A stretch of DNA of 64,000 bases from Kribbella monticola. Lineage in GTDB: Bacteria > Actinomycetota > Actinomycetes > Propionibacteriales > Kribbellaceae. A model generated the notes under the pieces. That model saw only the letters and a program-made list of their open reading frames with translations. It was not told the origin of the DNA and ran no database searches. The position numbers were made by a program, and so were the translations under genes. The DNA is taken from NCBI RefSeq assembly GCF_003261635.1, contig NZ_QFXK01000036.1, positions 1-64,000 of the forward strand, in the 5' to 3' direction. Below, piece after piece: positions 59,881-64,000 of this stretch (positions within the stretch are counted from its first letter, which is position 1; the number at the start of each line of letters is the position of its first letter).

Positions 59881-60702
59881 TTAAGAACTGAAGTAGCCCT
59901 CCCCTGCGGCTCTGGTGACGTAGGTTTCGAAGGAGATGGCTGGGCGGCCGAGGGCTTGGTGGATGTCGTCGGAGCAGGTCTCGGCCGAGCCGTCGCGGAT
60001 CGAGACGAGGATGCTGGTCAGAAGCTGCGCGGCCGGTTTGGGAACGCCGTTCTCCAGCTGGCGTCGCGTGTAGTCCTCAGGGCTGAGGTCGACGTACTCG
60101 ATCCGGCGGCCGGTGGCCCGTCCGATCAGCTCGGTCGCCTCGCCGAAACTGATCGCCGCAGGGCCCGTGAGCGAATAGACCCTGCCGTGATGGCCCTCAG
60201 TCGTCAGAGCGGCCGCAGCCACCGCGGCGATGTCTTCGGCGTCGACGAACGGCGTACGACCGTCTCCGGTCGGCAGGGCGAGCGTGCCGTCGGTGATCGC
60301 GCGCGCCCACGGTCCCTCGCTGAAGTTCTGCGCGAACCAGTTGGGATGCAGGATCGTCCATTCGGCATCAGAGGTGCGGACCGCTTGCTCGGCGGCGTGC
60401 AGTGGATGGCTGTCCTCCTCGGCCCGTGCCGCGGACAGCATCACGAATCGGCGTACGCCGGCTGCGGCGGCGGCCTTGGTGAAATCGGCCAGTCGCGGGC
60501 CGGCCTGGAGCGTCGGTTCCATCAGGTAGGCGGCGGTGACACCGGCGAGCGCGGGTTCCCAGGTGGCCGGTTCGCCGAGATCGAGGCGTACGTCGGCGTC
60601 GCGGCGGGCCGCCGTACGGACTGTGTGCTCGGTGGATCGGAGTTGCCGGGCGAGGCGGCGGCCGGTCGTTCCCGTACCGCCGAGGATGAGGATCGTCTGC
60701 AT
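59881..60702 (-). CDS. NmrA-like NAD(P)-binding protein
   Basis: This atypical SDR of 273 residues has the N-terminal ILILGGTGTTGRRLARQL, then AARRDADVRLDL, RFVMLSAARAEED and WTILHPNWFAQNF, close to the NmrA/QOR2 (quinone reductase-like) group. There is no YxxxK triad. The ATG at 60702 is set by the dinucleotide motif. It is divergent, 81 bp away, from an AraC-type regulator that probably controls it. Confidence 0.88.
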   Translation of the reverse strand: MQTILILGGTGTTGRRLARQLRSTEHTVRTAARRDADVRLDLGEPATWEPALAGVTAAYLMEPTLQAGPRLADFTKAAAAAGVRRFVMLSAARAEEDSHPLHAAEQAVRTSDAEWTILHPNWFAQNFSEGPWARAITDGTLALPTGDGRTPFVDAEDIAAVAAAALTTEGHHGRVYSLTGPAAISFGEATELIGRATGRRIEYVDLSPEDYTRRQLENGVPKPAAQLLTSILVSIRDGSAETCSDDIHQALGRPAISFETYVTRAAGEGYFSS

Positions 60703-60783
60703 GTGTCCAGCCAAGCCGAGCGGCCCTCGGACCATCCATGGGAGATCGTCGGCCGTTCCTTTGTGATCGTCTAGCCTTCCCTG

Positions 60784-61701
60784 ATGGACGTTCTGAGCGA
60801 TCTGCTGCAACGGGCGCAGGCCACGAACGCCCTGGTCCGGCAGTTCATCGCGCAACCGCCCTGGTCCGTGACGTACGACGAACTGCCTTCGCTCAGCGTC
60901 GTCGCGGCGCTCGGCGGCTGCGCCACACTCCGCATCGACGACGGCGCCCCCGCGACCTTGGCCGCGAACGACATCGCGTTGATCACGGGCGTCCGCAGCT
61001 ACACGATCGCCGACGATCCAGCCACGCCGTCGCGATATGTGATCCGGGGAAACACGAAGTACCTCGACGGGCGGGCGGTCGGCCCGGGCGAGTTCCACGC
61101 TCCGCGGACGTACGGCGACGGCCTCGGCGGGACGACGATCGTCCGCGGAGTCTACGACCTCCGTGGTGCGGTCGGTCGACGGCTGCTCGATCTCTTGCCG
61201 CCCGTGGCGATCGTGCCCGCCACTGACCGGACCCGGCCGGCGCTCAGCTTGCTCGCCTCCGAGACTGCCCGGGAGGAACCCGGGCAGGACGCCGTACTGC
61301 GCAGGTTGCTCGACTTCGTGCTGGTGGTCGCGTTGCGCGCCTGGTGGGCCGGGCCAGACGCTACTCCCCCGTCCTGGTACCAAGCGCTCACGGCACCGGG
61401 TATCGGTGATGCGCTACGCCTGCTTCACGACTCCCCCGCTCACCGCTGGACGGTCGCGGAGCTCGCCGCGAAGGTTGCGATGTCTCGCGCCACGTTCGCG
61501 GCCCGCTTCACCGAGCTGGTCGGGGCGCCGCCGCTGACCTATCTGACCAGTTGGCGGATGGCGTTGGCTGCTGACCTGCTCCAAGACCCCGCGGCGACAG
61601 TCGCCTCCGTCGCTCGCGCCGTCGGGTACGAGGATCCGTTCGCGTTCGCCGTCGCCTTCAAGCGTGTCCATGGCCTCACTCCTTCGGCCTGGCGGCGCTA
61701 G
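60784..61701 (+). CDS. AraC-family regulator with cupin sensor
   Basis: 305 residues. The N-terminal cupin_6-type domain (about 10-190) covers SLSVVAALGGCATLRIDDGAP and IALITGVRSYTI; the C-terminal AraC domain has WTVAELAAKVAMSRATFAARF and VASVARAVGYEDPFAFAVAFKR. This class usually regulates an adjacent oxidoreductase gene, here the divergent NmrA-like gene. Confidence 0.9.
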   Translation: MDVLSDLLQRAQATNALVRQFIAQPPWSVTYDELPSLSVVAALGGCATLRIDDGAPATLAANDIALITGVRSYTIADDPATPSRYVIRGNTKYLDGRAVGPGEFHAPRTYGDGLGGTTIVRGVYDLRGAVGRRLLDLLPPVAIVPATDRTRPALSLLASETAREEPGQDAVLRRLLDFVLVVALRAWWAGPDATPPSWYQALTAPGIGDALRLLHDSPAHRWTVAELAAKVAMSRATFAARFTELVGAPPLTYLTSWRMALAADLLQDPAATVASVARAVGYEDPFAFAVAFKRVHGLTPSAWRR

Positions 61702-61784
61702 GGCCGCGGATCGGCCGGGGAGCATCGCTCTGGTCTGCGGGTCGCAGCCAGAAATGGATTGCGTGGGATTGTTACCGTGCCCGC

Positions 61785-63218
61785 ATGTCTTCTCACCGTC
61801 CGCTTCTCCCCCGGTCGACACCGGCCGGCGCAGGGATTTCGTCCCGCGCGATCAGCGCGCTGCTGGACCGGCTCGAAGCGGAGTCGATCGAGTGTCACTC
61901 GCTGATGGTCGTACGCCGTGGGCACGTCGTCGCCGAAGGCTGGTGGGCGCCGTACTCCGCTGATCGGCCCCACCTGCTCTACTCGTTGACCAAGTCGTTC
62001 ACCTCGACCGCCGTGGGTCTCGCGATCACCGACGGGCTGCTGTCGCTGGACGACCGCGTGGTCGACGTACTGCCTGAGCACGTCCCGGAAGACGTGGCTG
62101 AGCAAGGCCGTCGCATCACCGTGCACCACCTGCTGTCGATGACGACAGGACGCCGTACGGACAGCCTCGCCGAGGCGTGGCAACTGGAATCCGGTGACCT
62201 GACGAAGGGCTTCCTGCGCGTCCCGTTCACCGACCCTGAGGGAAGCCGGCATCTCTACGAAGATGCGACTACCTATCTCCTGGCCCGGATGGTCGAACGG
62301 GTCACTGGTCGTGACCTGCCCGGATTTCTCGACGAGCGCTTGTTCCACCCGATGGGCATCGATCACGCCGAGTGGGACCGCGTGGCCAGCGGTGCGGCCT
62401 TCGGATTCCATGGCCTGCATCTGACGACCGAAGCCGTCGCTGCCTTTGGCGAACTGCTGCTGCGCGGGGGCGTCTGGGGCGACCGGCAACTCGTCCCTCG
62501 CGAATGGGTAGAGCTGGCGACCAGGAAGCACATCGACACGACCGAGCCGCTGCCCAACTGGTTGCCGAATCCCGACTTCCTGTCCGGGTACGGCTACCAG
62601 TTCTGGCGGTCGCGGCACGGCTACTTCGGCAACGGTGCCTACGGTCAGCTGTGCGTGGTCGCCCCGGCTCACGATCTCGTGGTCGTCATGACGTCCGCCC
62701 TCGAGCGGACCGACGTGGTGCCCGGTGCGTTCTGGGATTGCCTGCTGCCCGGTCTCGACCAGGTCGGAAGCGCAGAGGACGACGAGGCGCTCGCTGATCG
62801 GCTGCGGCGGCTGACGCTAGCGCCGGTGATCGGTGCGGCGGCTCCGAACCGATCTTCCAAGGCGCGAGTGGACGGCTCCCCCGCGGATTCGGCCCTTCCC
62901 GACGGAACAACAGTGACGGTGGATCCGGTGGACGGCGGCTGGCAGGTGCAGCTCGGTTCGTCGCTCGCGGTGGCAGTCGGGCATGGAGATTGGCGGGAAA
63001 GTACGCCGCTCGGCCGCCCGGTCGTCGCGACGGGCGCATGGCAGGACGGCAAGTTTGTCGCCGAGCTTTATGTCATCACCAGCCCGCACCGCGCTCGGCT
63101 GGTGGTCGACGCCGACGCGGGGACGGCGCAGGCGACCTGGAGCACGGTGCCGCTGACGACTTCGAGTCTGGAGTTGCACCTGCGATCGCCGCTGATGACG
63201 CGCCCCGATGTGGCGTAG
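61785..63218 (+). CDS. Serine hydrolase, class C beta-lactamase family
   Basis: This 477-residue protein of the serine beta-lactamase/DD-peptidase-like fold has the nucleophile motif SLTK (Ser67, Lys70) and the second motif tyrosine in LYEDATTYLLARM. The C-terminal 100 residues or so form an extra beta domain. There is no signal peptide, so it is probably a cytoplasmic esterase or amidase rather than a true beta-lactamase. Confidence 0.87.
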   Translation: MSSHRPLLPRSTPAGAGISSRAISALLDRLEAESIECHSLMVVRRGHVVAEGWWAPYSADRPHLLYSLTKSFTSTAVGLAITDGLLSLDDRVVDVLPEHVPEDVAEQGRRITVHHLLSMTTGRRTDSLAEAWQLESGDLTKGFLRVPFTDPEGSRHLYEDATTYLLARMVERVTGRDLPGFLDERLFHPMGIDHAEWDRVASGAAFGFHGLHLTTEAVAAFGELLLRGGVWGDRQLVPREWVELATRKHIDTTEPLPNWLPNPDFLSGYGYQFWRSRHGYFGNGAYGQLCVVAPAHDLVVVMTSALERTDVVPGAFWDCLLPGLDQVGSAEDDEALADRLRRLTLAPVIGAAAPNRSSKARVDGSPADSALPDGTTVTVDPVDGGWQVQLGSSLAVAVGHGDWRESTPLGRPVVATGAWQDGKFVAELYVITSPHRARLVVDADAGTAQATWSTVPLTTSSLELHLRSPLMTRPDVA

Positions 63219-63267
63219 CCGGGACCCGTTGGGGTTCTAGGCTCGCCTTCCGGAGTACCGGGAAGTT

Positions 63268-63280
63268 TTCTCGACGAGAA
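63268..63280. promoter_or_regulatory. Palindrome TTCTCG-A-CGAGAA upstream of YCII/sigma operon
   Basis: A perfect 13-bp palindrome lies 96 bp before the YCII start in the 157-bp gap after the serine hydrolase gene. It may be a regulator site. A weak ECF42-like promoter (TGTCGG at 63292, N17, CGTT) follows it. Confidence 0.4.
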
Positions 63281-63375
63281 TGTGACTGCGGTGTCGGATC
63301 GGGGTGGCGACGTTCGTTGCAGGAGTGAACGGCAGCCGGCCGCGGCGCCACTGAACCACAGGAGATGATCGGACG

Positions 63376-63699
63376 ATGCAGTACCTGGTTTCTGTGATCG
63401 ATGACAAAGTCAATCCCGGTAGCACCGATCGGCAGCCTGCCATCAGCGAGTTCAACGACCGCCTGATCGCCGACGGCTACTGGGTCTTCGCGGGCGGGCT
63501 CGCGGACACCGAATCGGCCACCGTGATCGACAACCGGGGCGGCCAGGCGGTGTTCAGCGACGGACCGTTCGTGGAGTCCAAGGAATACCTGGCCGGCGTG
63601 TGGGTGTGGGAGACCCCCGATCTGGACGTGGCGCTCAAGCTCGCCGCCGAGGCGTCGAAGGTCTGCGATCGCAAGATCGAGGTGCGGCCGTTCGGGTGA
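63376..63699 (+). CDS. YCII/DGPF-domain protein paired with an ECF sigma factor
   Basis: 107 residues with the signature QAVFSDGPFVESKEYLAGVWVWE. It belongs to the same family as the lone gene at 40691. The sigma-factor GTG overlaps its stop, the standard arrangement of ECF42 loci. DGPF proteins of these loci are co-conserved with the sigma factor, but whether they regulate it is unclear. Confidence 0.9.
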   Translation: MQYLVSVIDDKVNPGSTDRQPAISEFNDRLIADGYWVFAGGLADTESATVIDNRGGQAVFSDGPFVESKEYLAGVWVWETPDLDVALKLAAEASKVCDRKIEVRPFG

Positions 63700-64000
63700 G
63701 TGGGATCGACATCCAGGAAGCGATCACCGCGGCCCATCGCGACGAGTGGGCGCGGGTGATCGCCAGCCTGACCAAACGCTTCGGTGATCTCGACATCGCC
63801 GAGGAGGCGGCCGCGGAAGCGTTCGCGACCGCTGTGGAGAAGTGGCCTGCCGACGGCGTACCGCCCAACCCCGGCGGCTGGCTGACCACGACCGCCAATC
63901 GCAAGGCCATCGACCGGCTCAGGCGCGAGAACAAGCGCGACGACAAGCACAAGGAGGCTCTGGTGTTGACCGACGACGACCCGCCCGAGCCTCTGGGCGC
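63696..64000 (+). CDS. ECF42-like RNA polymerase sigma factor, partial
   Basis: The first 101 codons are present; the gene runs off the window. The GTG at 63696 overlaps the YCII stop (GTGA). Region 2 of sigma-70 is visible: EEWARVIASL-type start (DEWARVIASLTKRFGDLDIA), AEEAAAEAFATAVEKWP, then GGWLTTTANRKAIDRLRREN. These blocks and the DGPF neighbour fit the ECF42 group, which carries a long C-terminal extension that should lie beyond position 64000. Confidence 0.9.
   Translation, partial: MSGIDIQEAITAAHRDEWARVIASLTKRFGDLDIAEEAAAEAFATAVEKWPADGVPPNPGGWLTTTANRKAIDRLRRENKRDDKHKEALVLTDDDPPEPLG

Noticed and set aside
59873..59890. Inverted repeat around TTCTTAAGAA between convergent genes
   Set aside because: Ten-bp AT-rich palindrome at the NmrA-like stop codon; too short for a terminator and could be chance.
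63292..63318. ECF42-type promoter before the YCII/sigma operon (TGTCGG-N17-CGTT)
   Set aside because: One mismatch in each element; too weak to list as a feature on its own, mentioned only beside the palindrome at 63268.

Overview
The window is high-GC DNA with short intergenic gaps, many GTG/TTG starts and ATGA/GTGA stop-start overlaps. It carries RbpA, a twin-arginine-exported polysaccharide lyase pair, two sugar ABC importers without their own ATPase, a class F-type sortase and an ECF sigma factor paired with a DGPF protein. Together these indicate a soil actinobacterium. My best guess is Kribbella or a close relative in the Propionibacteriales; this is inference from gene style, not proof. 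I see no rRNA, tRNA, IS element or CRISPR array.

Layout. 0-4.6 kb: rbpA behind a sigma-R-type promoter, then a MacA/MacB-like export operon. 4.7-13 kb: a seven-gene operon for uptake and breakdown of an acidic, probably fucosylated glycan (binding protein, two permeases, GH29 fucosidase, two PL6 lyases, AraC regulator). 13-17.7 kb: a secreted propeller-like protein, MFS carrier, GDPD and a class V aminotransferase. 17.7-24.7 kb: an alpha-L-rhamnosidase/ABC importer operon with a divergent AraC regulator. 24.6-33.6 kb: TetR/FAD-monooxygenase pair, PGPGW membrane protein, a wall hydrolase with three peptidase folds, lpd, a TrmO-like protein, a phosphoesterase and a flavin disulfide reductase. 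33.7-36.2 kb: cobalt/nickel ECF importer (CbiMN-CbiQ-CbiO). 36.3-43.1 kb: SGNH hydrolase and several regulator/redox-enzyme pairs (MarR/SDR, LacI, YCII, TetR/NAD-binding, AhpD-like). 43.3-45.6 kb: an ice-binding-type (DUF3494) surface protein translationally coupled to a sortase. 45.7-49.7 kb: catabolic operon (isomerase, enolase-superfamily enzyme, hydroxyacid dehydrogenase) with a divergent LysR. 49.7-52 kb: MerR-type promoter driving SDR, glutamine methyltransferase and GNAT. 52-55.8 kb: tetracycline-type ribosomal protection protein with an upstream reading frame, a PyrH-like kinase and a mycothiol-type isomerase. 55.9-59.8 kb: cyclase, tyrosine recombinase, two head-to-head Imm5-like proteins and a DHFR-like protein. 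59.9-64 kb: NmrA-like/AraC pair, serine hydrolase and an ECF42-like sigma operon cut by the window end.

The strongest non-gene signal is a 28-bp sequence at 59118-59145 that matches the XerC/XerD dif site of actinobacteria, which places the replication terminus in this window. A second, symmetric dif-like palindrome lies at 57927-57952, just upstream of the tyrosine recombinase gene. The two sites bracket the divergent Imm5-like gene pair. This recombinase/dif/orphan-immunity arrangement is the best candidate here for an undescribed system.
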